Assembly (NCBI GenBank): GCA_937942435.1
Contig: CALDEM010000012.1
Coordinates: 19,766 to 83,765 of the forward strand
Direction of reading: 5' to 3'
Source: an uncultured Saprospiraceae bacterium
GTDB taxonomy: Bacteria > Bacteroidota > Bacteroidia > Chitinophagales > Saprospiraceae
DNA: 64,000 nt
Below, one piece after another: positions 46,686-55,485 of this stretch (the stretch's first letter is position 1; each line of letters opens with the position of its first letter). Both the position numbers and the translations under genes were made by a program. The notes under the pieces are model-generated. The model saw nothing but the letters and a program-made list of their open reading frames with translations. It made no database searches and was not told where the DNA came from.

Positions 46686-46711
46686 AGATCCCAAGTCATT
46701 ACTCGGGATCT
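46686..46711 (-). terminator. Intrinsic terminator of the minus-strand repeat-protein/LytTR unit
   Basis: Read on the minus strand, AGATCCCGAGT, a four-base loop and ACTTGGGATCT form an eleven-pair stem (one G-T pair), followed by TCT7. It lies about 90 bases beyond the stop of the repeat-protein gene at 46800 and probably ends that unit. Confidence 0.75.
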
Positions 46712-46799
46712 CCTAAAAAGGCTTTCACTACTATTTATTGGTTGTATTTCGGTTTTGATATTATTTCTAATCATTAGCAATCAGTGAAAGGAGTATTTT

Positions 46800-48041
46800 T
46801 TAAAAACTGATTGATTCTACTTCATGCCAAGGTATATACTTTGGTTCGTCATCTGATCCAAAGATAAGTAGCCCATCGTGGTCTTCATTGACGTCCACAC
46901 TATCTTCAAGCTTAATTTCTTTACCAGACTTCAATTTTACAACCGTTTTTTTGCGACTTGCTGGATGGATACTTTTTATTAATTGAAATGGTATATGGTA
47001 CTCGATGCCATCTTTCTTACCATTGAGTATTTCAAATTGGTAAGCCTCATCAAGATCATAGACGATCCTACCATCGACTTTGTCTCCTTCTTCCGTTTCT
47101 ACCGTGCCACTGATCTCTATCGATGCGTCATAGTCATCATAATTTATAATGCCCATCTTAGGTGTTGAGAAAGTAACTATCTCAAACTCATCCCAAGGTA
47201 TATCAACTCTTCCTTGTCCTGGTATGTTGACGATGACACCACGATTCTCATTGTTGACATCATTGGTGCCCCTTAGATTTAAACTTCTACCAGAATTGGT
47301 AGTAACAATGGAGCTTCTAGAATCACGCTCTATGCTTTTTATATTGCCAAATTCTAAGTCAATCTCACCATCTCTATTTTTACCATTGAGCTCATCATTG
47401 GCTAGTCGCTCGTCATGATCCCATTGTACATATCCAGTGAATTGTTCTCCTGATTCTACTTCTACAGTACCATATAGAGGAGCACCATAGTAACTATCAT
47501 AGCCTATGGGAGCTTGCATGAACTCTACACGTTCTATTCTGTCCCAATCAACTTTGATGTGACCGATGGACTGATCTGATACCTGTACGTAGGTGCCGAT
47601 GTCATTAGAGCCACCTTCTAATTCTAATTTTTCGCCATTCTTTAGTTCTAACTCTATCCTCCCTCTACGTCCGATCTCTAATGAGTTGATATTGCCAAAC
47701 TCACATGAGAAAGAGTGTGTATGATCGTTACCCCAGTTGACCTCCCATCCAAATAAGCTCTTGATGTCACTTCTGTAGTGATCCTCATCCAGACTCTTGA
47801 TTTCTTTTCGTGATAGATATTCTAAGTTTTCATTTTCAGGTTTTGAAGAGTTGAAGTGATCAAACCAAAAGGCTTCTTCTTTTCCCCATCTGATCTGACC
47901 CTCATATACTTCGTCATCATCTGTATATACTTTACCATAGATGTAGATATCGCTATCAGAAGTAGGCAGTATCTCTATGTTGTTTACAAAAGCTGCATTG
48001 AGGCATGCAGTAATCATTAGTGCAATGAATTTTTGAGTCAT
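46800..48041 (-). CDS. Secreted tandem-repeat protein B (unrecognised family), paralogue of the 50027 gene
   Basis: About 413 residues with a signal peptide (MTQKFIALMITACLNAA). The mature protein has three related blocks of about 120 residues. Each starts with a pattern like G-x-V-x-T/E-x-x-G-x-x-Y/F-x-G-x-I/V-x-W/Y-D-x-D-E (for example TGYVQWDHDER) and runs through an L-K-S-G-x-x-I-x-L segment. It closes with I-P-W-D/H-E-V/I-x-x-I-x-F (IPWDEFEIVTF, IPWHEVESISF). Nothing identifies a catalytic site. A clear paralogue of the same order lies at 50027-51316, with a LytS/LytTR pair between. An upstream extension to 48092 lacks signal-peptide character. Function unknown. Confidence 0.72.
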   Translation of the reverse strand: MTQKFIALMITACLNAAFVNNIEILPTSDSDIYIYGKVYTDDDEVYEGQIRWGKEEAFWFDHFNSSKPENENLEYLSRKEIKSLDEDHYRSDIKSLFGWEVNWGNDHTHSFSCEFGNINSLEIGRRGRIELELKNGEKLELEGGSNDIGTYVQVSDQSIGHIKVDWDRIERVEFMQAPIGYDSYYGAPLYGTVEVESGEQFTGYVQWDHDERLANDELNGKNRDGEIDLEFGNIKSIERDSRSSIVTTNSGRSLNLRGTNDVNNENRGVIVNIPGQGRVDIPWDEFEIVTFSTPKMGIINYDDYDASIEISGTVETEEGDKVDGRIVYDLDEAYQFEILNGKKDGIEYHIPFQLIKSIHPASRKKTVVKLKSGKEIKLEDSVDVNEDHDGLLIFGSDDEPKYIPWHEVESISF

Positions 48042-48178
48042 CGTTAAAAGGTTTGTCAGTAAATGAATAATTATAATCGAGCATGTAAGCATCGATAATT
48101 CAAATATGACTCAAAGCATCCGGGTATAGAAGAACTTTAAGATGAAGTGGCACATTGTAAGGATGAACTGGATGGCTT

Positions 48179-48940
48179 TTATCGATCCAACCAAGCCTTC
48201 ATCAACGGAGACCGCTCAGTGCTCACCACTATGTCGTCTTGATGGAGTGGCAGTAGCTTGATTTTCAATCTTCCTTTGAAGTATGGATGTATCTCATTGA
48301 TGGCATCATAGTGTGTGATGTACTGTCTGTTCAATCTAAAAAAGTGTTCAGGATTCATCATGCTATCTATCTCATCCAGTGTGTGATTGATAGGGTATCT
48401 GTTCTTTTCTTTATCAACTATGAAGGTCATCTTGTCTTTGCTATAGAAGTAACTGATCGAAGAAACAGGTATGGATTTTATTTTGTTTCCCAGTTTGCAT
48501 AAGAACCTTGATTTATATTCTCTCTGCGTGTCGCTTAGTATTTCTTTTATTTTATCGTAAGTCATAAGCCCAGTGGATGATGACTGGTGCATCGATTGAT
48601 ATTTCTCTAGTGCTTGTTTTAGCCTATCTGACTGAATCGGTTTGAGTAGATAGTCTATCCCATTGGATTCAAATGCCTGTAGCGCATACTTGTCATATGC
48701 AGTGGTGAAGATGATCGGCTTTATGATTTTGGTTTCTCCAAAGACGTTAAAGACAAGACCATCTGCCAGATGGATATCGCTAAATACTAGGTCGTAATCA
48801 GTGTGCTCCTTAAAATAATCGATACATGCTTCACATGAATCAAGGATGGTGAGCACTTCTATTTCATCATTTATGGCTGTAAGTTCATTCTTGAGTTTTT
48901 CTGCTGCGTAGTATTCGTCTTCTATTATTATAACCTTCAT
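48179..48940 (-). CDS. LytTR-family response regulator
   Basis: A 253-residue regulator. The receiver domain (1-125) has the phospho-acceptor Asp55 in LVFSDIHLADG, with the acidic pair in IIIEDEYYAAEKL and the Lys in LLKPIQSDRLKQAL. The C-terminal LytTR DNA-binding domain (about 150-250) includes FLCKLGNKIKSIPVSSISYF and HFFRLNRQYITHYDAINEI. It forms a pair with the upstream histidine kinase gene (gap of four bases) and probably controls nearby secreted-protein genes. Confidence 0.95.
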   Translation of the reverse strand: MKVIIIEDEYYAAEKLKNELTAINDEIEVLTILDSCEACIDYFKEHTDYDLVFSDIHLADGLVFNVFGETKIIKPIIFTTAYDKYALQAFESNGIDYLLKPIQSDRLKQALEKYQSMHQSSSTGLMTYDKIKEILSDTQREYKSRFLCKLGNKIKSIPVSSISYFYSKDKMTFIVDKEKNRYPINHTLDEIDSMMNPEHFFRLNRQYITHYDAINEIHPYFKGRLKIKLLPLHQDDIVVSTERSPLMKAWLDR

Positions 48941-48944
48941 GTCT

Positions 48945-49976
48945 TTATTCTTCGATTTTTAATAAGGGTAACAACACTTTAAAGTATCCGCCTTCTTGTT
49001 GGATATCTACTTTTCGATCTGTGAAGTAAGCATATCGATTCTTTATGTTGAGCAGTCCTGTGCCAGATTTTTTTTCATCATCGTACTTTTTGGGTTTTAT
49101 AGTATTGCTGATTTCAAGAAAACTGCCATTGGCTGATTTTATATTGATTTGCATTGGATTAGAGCGAGAGATAGTGTTATGCTTTATTACATTTTCGATA
49201 AGCATCTGACCTGCTAACGGAGGTATCGCTTTGTTTAAGTCTTCTTCTGCTACATCAATCGAGATATCCAATGCATCTCGCCACCTGATCTTTATGAGAT
49301 AAGTGTATGCATCTATGAGCTCCATTTCCTTTCTAAGGGATATGAGATCGGAGAGTTCTGATTTAAGGATAGTTCTGTATACTTCTGCAAATTTTTCAAG
49401 ATAGGTCTTCGATAGACTCACGTCATGATCTATTAGTGAGGATAGTATATTGAGATTGTTAAATAGAAAATGTGGATCAAGATGGTTGCGTAACGACATC
49501 ATCTGACTGCGCGCATTTTCTTTTTGTAATTGTTCTGCTTCTAGTTGTGATGCATTCCAGGCGCGTAGAAACTTTATACCAAAGTAGATGGAGATCGTAG
49601 GTATGATAACAGAAGCGCTATAGCTATTGATGAGTATCAACTGTACCATATCAGGAGGAGAGTCAGTATATAGATGCTTTAGTCCAAAGTAAAGTGCGTT
49701 GATAAACAATAAGGATATGGCAAGGCCCAAGATCACTTGAAAAATAAATCTTCTGATTTTGTAATCTTTCCATGGGATTAATCGGTCAAGTACAGTAGTC
49801 ACCAGATAGTTACCCAAGATGATTAGGGAGATGGCGAGTAGGCATAGGACGATACTAAGTGATTGGCCATCATTGCTTTCTGCAGTGCGAGTATAGAGTA
49901 GGGTAGCAGCGATGATGGATAACACCAACCCGATAATCAGTGTGATTTTTTCGCCGCTGATGTTCACTCTTTTCAT
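48945..49976 (-). CDS. LytS-type sensor histidine kinase (His_kinase family)
   Basis: A 343-residue kinase with four N-terminal membrane helices (about 10-130), a short coiled linker and the His_kinase domain. The phosphoryl-accepting His lies in NHLDPHFLFNNLNILSSL. The ATP-binding region with IPPLAGQMLIENVIKHN and GTGLLNIKNRYAYF follows. There is no recognisable periplasmic sensor domain, so the ligand or partner must act through the membrane helices. It is the partner of the LytTR regulator. Confidence 0.93.
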   Translation of the reverse strand: MKRVNISGEKITLIIGLVLSIIAATLLYTRTAESNDGQSLSIVLCLLAISLIILGNYLVTTVLDRLIPWKDYKIRRFIFQVILGLAISLLFINALYFGLKHLYTDSPPDMVQLILINSYSASVIIPTISIYFGIKFLRAWNASQLEAEQLQKENARSQMMSLRNHLDPHFLFNNLNILSSLIDHDVSLSKTYLEKFAEVYRTILKSELSDLISLRKEMELIDAYTYLIKIRWRDALDISIDVAEEDLNKAIPPLAGQMLIENVIKHNTISRSNPMQINIKSANGSFLEISNTIKPKKYDDEKKSGTGLLNIKNRYAYFTDRKVDIQQEGGYFKVLLPLLKIEE

Positions 49977-50026
49977 GCAGTTGGTTCAGTAGATGCGGAT
50001 AAGATTAACTTTTGTATTTAAAATAT

Positions 50027-51316
50027 CTATTTAAATATGATCTCATCTATATCATCCCAATCTATGGAGATTGATTTCCTATTAGGATCGCGAGCTATAA
50101 GTATACCGTCGTTGTTGTTGGATACATCTTGTGTGTCTCCCAGTAGAAGCTCTTGTCCATTTCTTAAGTAGACCAGTGAGTAAGATCTATTCTTTGGGAC
50201 TATTCTTTTAATATTTCTGAAAGGGATCTCATACTTTACATAGTCATCCTCTCCGTCTAATATCTCAAAGTCCCAGAGCTCATCCATGTCAAATATAATC
50301 TGACCCTCATACTCTGTACCATCATAACTGATAACACTGCCTTGTAGGGCATCAGGTAACACATAGTCTCTGTACGTTGGACCGATAGGTGGATCTTCAA
50401 AAGTGAGTCGATCAAAATATTTCCACGGTATTTCTATAGTTCCTATACCATCGGAGTGAACTATGATACCACGATTGCCATCCCCGACATCGTTGCTGCC
50501 ATCAAGATATATCTCTCTACCACTTTTAAAAGTGATTTGTGATCCACGACCATCTTTTTCAATTGATACTATGTTTTCAAAGGGTACTTTCTGCTCACCA
50601 TTTCTACTATCTCCATCGAGGATGTCATCGCCCATGCGCTCATCATCATCCCATTTTATAAAGCCAGTGTATCTTTCTCCTCTGCGAGTCTCAGCTGTAC
50701 CATAAAGCAACTTACCATACTTCGGTCGGCGATCGGTTGGGGCTTGAAAAAACTCAACACTCTCTATACGATCCCAATCAAACTTTATCTGTCCCAGTTC
50801 ATAGTCCTGCATAGTGATCGTAGCTCCGACATCGTTAGAGCCGCCATCTACCTTGATGATAGATCCATTCTTTAACTCTATATCAACTCGTTCTCGTCTT
50901 TGTGGATATAAGGCAGCGATATCTCCAAACTGACATGCAAATGTGTGGTTGGATCCTTTGTACTTGTCCTTCCATAAGCTGCTGATGCTCCAATCAAAGT
51001 CACCCCATAGTGAGCCGCCTGACTTAGTACTTCTGCCCATCTCTTCGTCTGTCTTGGTAGAGTTAAAGATATCATGCCAAGTCATCTCTTCTTTACCCCA
51101 TCTCATGAAGCCCTCATACTCATCGCCATCTTCTGTAGTGATCATACCATAGATGAACTGACCATTGGTCTGTGCAGACAAGTTGTGTTGCAGACCTGCT
51201 GTTACTGTGAGCAGAAAGCATAGGCTTGCAGCAGCAGCTTTATTTTGTAGCGTTCTTAAGATGCTTTTTGCTATGTCTAATAATAGGAGTCTCAATGATA
51301 AATTATTTATCTGCAA
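50027..51316 (-). CDS. Secreted tandem-repeat protein A (unrecognised family), paralogue of the 46800 gene
   Basis: A 429-residue protein, with a hydrophobic stretch near ASLCFLLTVTAGLQHN that suggests a signal peptide after an N-terminal extension. The start codon is a TTG at 51316, and the true start is uncertain. The mature part shares the three-block plan of the 46800 protein, with nearly identical landmarks: RWGKEEMTWHDIFNSTK against RWGKEEAFWFDHFNSSK, SNDVGATITMQDYELGQIKF against SNDIGTYVQVSDQSIGHIKV, and WDRIESVEFFQAP against WDRIERVEFMQAP. This is strong evidence for gene duplication. It is first in the order repeat protein A, kinase, regulator, repeat protein B. Confidence 0.72.
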   Translation of the reverse strand: MQINNLSLRLLLLDIAKSILRTLQNKAAAASLCFLLTVTAGLQHNLSAQTNGQFIYGMITTEDGDEYEGFMRWGKEEMTWHDIFNSTKTDEEMGRSTKSGGSLWGDFDWSISSLWKDKYKGSNHTFACQFGDIAALYPQRRERVDIELKNGSIIKVDGGSNDVGATITMQDYELGQIKFDWDRIESVEFFQAPTDRRPKYGKLLYGTAETRRGERYTGFIKWDDDERMGDDILDGDSRNGEQKVPFENIVSIEKDGRGSQITFKSGREIYLDGSNDVGDGNRGIIVHSDGIGTIEIPWKYFDRLTFEDPPIGPTYRDYVLPDALQGSVISYDGTEYEGQIIFDMDELWDFEILDGEDDYVKYEIPFRNIKRIVPKNRSYSLVYLRNGQELLLGDTQDVSNNNDGILIARDPNRKSISIDWDDIDEIIFK

Positions 51317-51419
51317 TTAGTCATCAATTTACTAATGCTTCAACTCTTAATGCTTCAATCGGGAAAAATAACTACTCAACTGAGCCTTTAGCCGATGAAA
51401 AAAGACAAAATTTTTGTCT

Positions 51420-52424
51420 TTACATAGCAATTACGTCGTACCATGAGCTCACAAAGTCCTGATTGATCAGGTTTTTGTTAGAGCTGTCGACAGATAAAAG
51501 TGCAAGTTGTCTTGGTGATAAGAGATCATTTGGGTTCTGACCCTGACCGATCAACGAGTTGACTTTTGCTGCTTGAAGAGGTGTCATCGGGATCGACTTA
51601 TACTTCGTTTTTGACAGATAGTACTTTACTTCTCGGTCCACTCTATATTTTCCTACTTTCTTGTCTGCATTTTTTATGACGCTCTTATCGGCAAATACTT
51701 GGTCCGCTACACTTTTCTTTTTAGCCACTTTGACAATCTTATTAAGATTAGTTTGTGCTTTATCGTACTCGACCTTTACTACTTCTTTACCATGCATAAA
51801 ACCAGCTTCCGTTGATAAAACACCAGGGATCTTGGCGATCTCCTTTTCTCCAGTCCAAAAGCAGAACATCGATAGATAAGCTTCTTCTTGATTCTTCTCG
51901 CCTTTAAGCTCTTGCTTCCATATCGAGAAGTACTTTGGCTCGACTTGGTTGGTCAGTTGAAGGGCATTACTCACTTTATTGGCCAGTCCTCCTTTAGAGA
52001 AGTCACCGCTTAGTCGATTGACAAGATCTTTTCCTTTGTGGTTTACTATTCTAACTACTGGATTATTCCATGTGGGTTCGTTATATTTTTTCAATACTTC
52101 CCTGTCATGCCCACCTTTATTGTTGAAGATAGCAAGTGGTACAAAGTGCGTCTCGATCATCTCAACCATAAATGGGTGCGATAAGACCTCATTGCCATAA
52201 GTGGTACAATTAGAACATCCTGGCACTTCTTGAAAAAGTATAAATATAGGTAAGCCACTTTCTTCTGACTGTGCAAGTGCATCATCATAATTTCTTAACC
52301 AATGGACTTGGCCTAACTCTATAGGATTGTCGGGTGCTTGCCATTTTGATTGAGCATCCAAAGATATTGTTGATATAATGCTCAGTAGTGCTAATAAAAC
52401 GGGTATGTATTTCATGGTGGTCAT
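51420..52424 (-). CDS. Secreted thioredoxin-fold protein with degenerate MsrA-like C-terminal domain
   Basis: A 334-residue protein with a signal peptide (ISTISLDAQ, cleavage near 25). Residues 45-160 form a thioredoxin-like domain with an active-site type CSNC (70-73, in VPGCSNCTTYGNEV). Residues 185-255 resemble methionine sulfoxide reductase A. FCFWTGEKEIAKIPGVLSTE matches the GCFW-x-x-E-x-x-F-x-x-x-x-GV-x-S-T block with the catalytic Cys at 188, followed by an E-V-V-x-V-E-Y-D match. The central MsrA part is shortened. A lysine-rich helical tail follows. It may pass electrons from the thioredoxin part to methionine sulfoxide, or be a relict. Confidence 0.7.
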   Translation of the reverse strand: MTTMKYIPVLLALLSIISTISLDAQSKWQAPDNPIELGQVHWLRNYDDALAQSEESGLPIFILFQEVPGCSNCTTYGNEVLSHPFMVEMIETHFVPLAIFNNKGGHDREVLKKYNEPTWNNPVVRIVNHKGKDLVNRLSGDFSKGGLANKVSNALQLTNQVEPKYFSIWKQELKGEKNQEEAYLSMFCFWTGEKEIAKIPGVLSTEAGFMHGKEVVKVEYDKAQTNLNKIVKVAKKKSVADQVFADKSVIKNADKKVGKYRVDREVKYYLSKTKYKSIPMTPLQAAKVNSLIGQGQNPNDLLSPRQLALLSVDSSNKNLINQDFVSSWYDVIAM

Positions 52425-52761
52425 TGTTATTTGTGCCTTATTAACAATTAGTACATGCCCTAAGTTATAAAATCAAAGTGATATCAACTTCTATAGTCGT
52501 AAGCTTGACAACTCATTTTAGGTAGGTGAGCTATCTTGGTTGACCAAGGGTTAACCCTTTTGTTTTCTTTGACTAAGTTCTGCAACTTTACTGTTGAGCA
52601 ATTTTTTTGCTGCTTTAACCGTATTACGTGTTTAGAGCAACCCATCCATGAACTATAGTCAGAGCGCAGATATAACTGTGCTTGATTATTATACCAACCT
52701 GACATAAAAGAAAGAATAAGGCGATTGTTATAGTCGTCGTTGTTGGGTTACTAATGATTTC
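52425..52761. other. Intergenic stretch, no gene seen
   Basis: A 337-base gap between divergent genes. A 73-codon minus-strand frame (52484-52705) has no family likeness and I treat it as chance. Promoters of the thioredoxin-like and the CHU_C genes should lie here, but I see no strong -7 box. Confidence 0.35.
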
Positions 52762-55446
52762 ATGGCACAAAAGAGTTTCTATTCTGTTTTACTTTTTCTT
52801 TGCGTAGCGTCGCTATACACGGCAGATCTGCGGGCCTCGCATATCATAGGAGGTGATGTAACTTATGAGCTTATATCCTACAATCACGACCGAACACAAG
52901 TTACATATGCATTAGAATATATAATCTATCGAGACACAGCGGGGATAGCATTTGATGTGCTAGCAGACTTTGGGATATATAGAAGGATTCCAGGAGGAGT
53001 ATGGGAGGTATTTGATGTGGTGCGTAATCAGCCGATAGGCGCAGTCTCTGAGATAGATGCGCTCAATGATCCATGCAAAGATCAGAAGCTCAGTAACCTT
53101 ATTATAGAATCCGCTTTTTACAATTTTGAAATTACAATAGATGTCGGCCCCTATGAGTATATGATCGCATATCAACGATGTTGTCGCAACGCTACCATTA
53201 CCAATATTGTCGACCCCAATAACACTGGAGCTGTCTATGATATAATTATAACACCAGCTGCTCTGAGTTTTGAAAACAATAGCCCCGTCTTCAAAGAGTT
53301 TCCTCCGATATTCGTTTGCTTAGGTGAGGACTTTAACTTTGATCATAGCGCTACCGATCAAGAAGGAGATCGGTTGGTTTATACTTTTTGTACACCTTTC
53401 TCATCTGGAGCCAACCCTGATTTTTCTGTTCCTTCCGAATGCTGCTTTTGTACAAAGCCTGATCCCAAAGTATGTGCCCCGGTATTTGCCAATGTCCAGT
53501 ACACAGGTATTTACAATGAGGCCAACCCTGTAGGAGGAAGTCCACAGATAGTCATAGATTCTGAAACGGGTAGGATCAGTGGTGTTCCTAATATCTTAGG
53601 CTCATTTGTAGTAGGTGTATGTGTAGAAGAATATAGGGGCAGTGAGTTGATCGGAAGTTATAGAAGAGATTTTGAATTTAATGTAGAGCTATGTAATCCA
53701 CGTGTCACTGCGGACTTAGAGTCACCGATGTTATTAGAAAATGGTGTACCAGGCTTTACGGATGAACCAGTACATCAATTTGTGAGCTGCGAAAGCTCTT
53801 TTAATATTATAAATAGAAGTACTAACATAGCCAATATTAATGATTACAAGTGGATCTTATATGATGAAGAGGGAGGCTTAGTCGTGCAGGCAAAAGGTTT
53901 AGATAAGAGAGATTTTCTATTCAATGTTCCAGAACGTGGAGTCTATCAAGGTTATATGATTCTTAATGATCTGGAAATATGTGTCGATACTTCTTTTTTA
54001 CAAATTAGTGTGCTACCTCTTGTAGAACTGAATTTTGAGAGTAGCAATGATCCTTGTGAAGAAGGACCATTATATCTAACCAATACTTCAATTTTTAATA
54101 GTCCAGATGGCCTAGAATGGACGTGGATATATCAAGGCGAAGTAGTTGGTCAAGAACAAAATGCAATCATAACTAATCCTGATCGAGGAGCTAATCTTGT
54201 AACACTTGAAGTCATAGACCAAGAAGGATGTATGACTGTGATAGAGCAAAGTGTGGATTATGATATTTGGATAGCGCCAGTAGTTGAAGAGTTACAAGAA
54301 GAGATTATCTGTCCTGGCACCTCACTGCTTTGGGATGGAGAAGAGGTGTCTCAAGCAGGTAATTATGAACATCTATATACATCAACACGAGATGGTTGTG
54401 ACTCCTTAGTGCGTAGGCTTGATCTAAGTTTGTACCCACTGCCGCAAGTCATATCAGATCAAGTTTTGATCTGTTCTGGAGATTCTACTTTCTTTGATAA
54501 CGCGTATATATTGGAAACTGGATTTTATGAGTCCATGATACCCTTTGCGGAAAGTGGATGTGATTCAATTATCTTTCAGTTGGATCTAACTGTTACTGAT
54601 CGTCCAGTTTCGATTTCATCTGATACAACCCTGTGCCATGGAGAGTCCGTCGTTTTTATGTCACAGACGATTGCATCATCAGGTACTTATGAAGAAACAT
54701 TGACTAGCTCACGTTCAGGATGTGATTCTATTTTTTATTCACTTAATGTCAACTATACAGATCCACTTCAGACCATATCTACGGACACTACGATTTGTTT
54801 TGGTGAGTCTGCCATATTCATGGATCAACAATATGATGAGTCTGGAACATACGAGTATATGTTTCAAGCCCAGTCAGGTTGCGATAGCCTTAAGTTAGAA
54901 TGGACGCTGGAGGTGAGGCCCCAATTAGAATTGGATATACTTAATCACGACAGCATACTGCCTTACGTAGATAACCCAATTGATATAGATATCAATGGTA
55001 TAGTATCTGAAGTCAGATGGACGCCAAGTCAAGGATTGAGTTGTAATGACTGCTTAGATCCAATTGTGAATATCGCAGAAGACAGGTCTTACGATGTATT
55101 TGTCATCGACGAATTTGGTTGTGAAGCTGATGGATCGTTAGAATTTTTCGTTGATCCTATTATAGATTTTTATGTCCCCAATGTCATTATGAAACAAGCT
55201 CCTGCTAACCCTATCAATCAGGTTTTGTTTCTTCATGTCAATAGAGAGTATTCGTTCCTTTATAATCTAAGTGTGTTCGATCGATGGGGCAATGAAGTCT
55301 TCCGCAAAGAAAGAATCAATACCAATGTGGCTGATGACGGATGGATACCTGGGCCATATATAGTTGGAGTTTATGCATACCATATCGAAATTTTAGCAGA
55401 TGTCGAGCCTCATCAGTTGGTGGGTGATGTTACCGTTGTGAGGTAG
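52762..55446 (+). CDS. Large surface protein with T9SS type B (CHU_C) sorting domain
   Basis: An 894-residue secreted protein with a signal peptide (cleavage after LRAS). The N-terminal part resembles the ASHIIGGDVTYE opening common to Bacteroidota gliding-motility-associated proteins. PKD-like modules follow in the middle. Residues about 510-720 are four tandem repeats built on I-C-x-G-x-S...F...G-x-Y...S/A-x-G-C-D-S. The end (YNLSVFDRWGNEVFRKE to VGVYAYHIEI) is the CHU_C/type B sorting domain. It is likely an adhesin or cell-wall-associated structural protein. Confidence 0.88.
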   Translation: MAQKSFYSVLLFLCVASLYTADLRASHIIGGDVTYELISYNHDRTQVTYALEYIIYRDTAGIAFDVLADFGIYRRIPGGVWEVFDVVRNQPIGAVSEIDALNDPCKDQKLSNLIIESAFYNFEITIDVGPYEYMIAYQRCCRNATITNIVDPNNTGAVYDIIITPAALSFENNSPVFKEFPPIFVCLGEDFNFDHSATDQEGDRLVYTFCTPFSSGANPDFSVPSECCFCTKPDPKVCAPVFANVQYTGIYNEANPVGGSPQIVIDSETGRISGVPNILGSFVVGVCVEEYRGSELIGSYRRDFEFNVELCNPRVTADLESPMLLENGVPGFTDEPVHQFVSCESSFNIINRSTNIANINDYKWILYDEEGGLVVQAKGLDKRDFLFNVPERGVYQGYMILNDLEICVDTSFLQISVLPLVELNFESSNDPCEEGPLYLTNTSIFNSPDGLEWTWIYQGEVVGQEQNAIITNPDRGANLVTLEVIDQEGCMTVIEQSVDYDIWIAPVVEELQEEIICPGTSLLWDGEEVSQAGNYEHLYTSTRDGCDSLVRRLDLSLYPLPQVISDQVLICSGDSTFFDNAYILETGFYESMIPFAESGCDSIIFQLDLTVTDRPVSISSDTTLCHGESVVFMSQTIASSGTYEETLTSSRSGCDSIFYSLNVNYTDPLQTISTDTTICFGESAIFMDQQYDESGTYEYMFQAQSGCDSLKLEWTLEVRPQLELDILNHDSILPYVDNPIDIDINGIVSEVRWTPSQGLSCNDCLDPIVNIAEDRSYDVFVIDEFGCEADGSLEFFVDPIIDFYVPNVIMKQAPANPINQVLFLHVNREYSFLYNLSVFDRWGNEVFRKERINTNVADDGWIPGPYIVGVYAYHIEILADVEPHQLVGDVTVVR

Positions 55447-55485
55447 GATAAGAAACCTTTATTCAGTCAATGGGAGCTTGGGCGA

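Noticed and set aside
52484..52705. 73-codon minus-strand frame in the gap before the CHU_C gene
   Set aside because: Composition is unlike neighbouring genes and no family was recognised.
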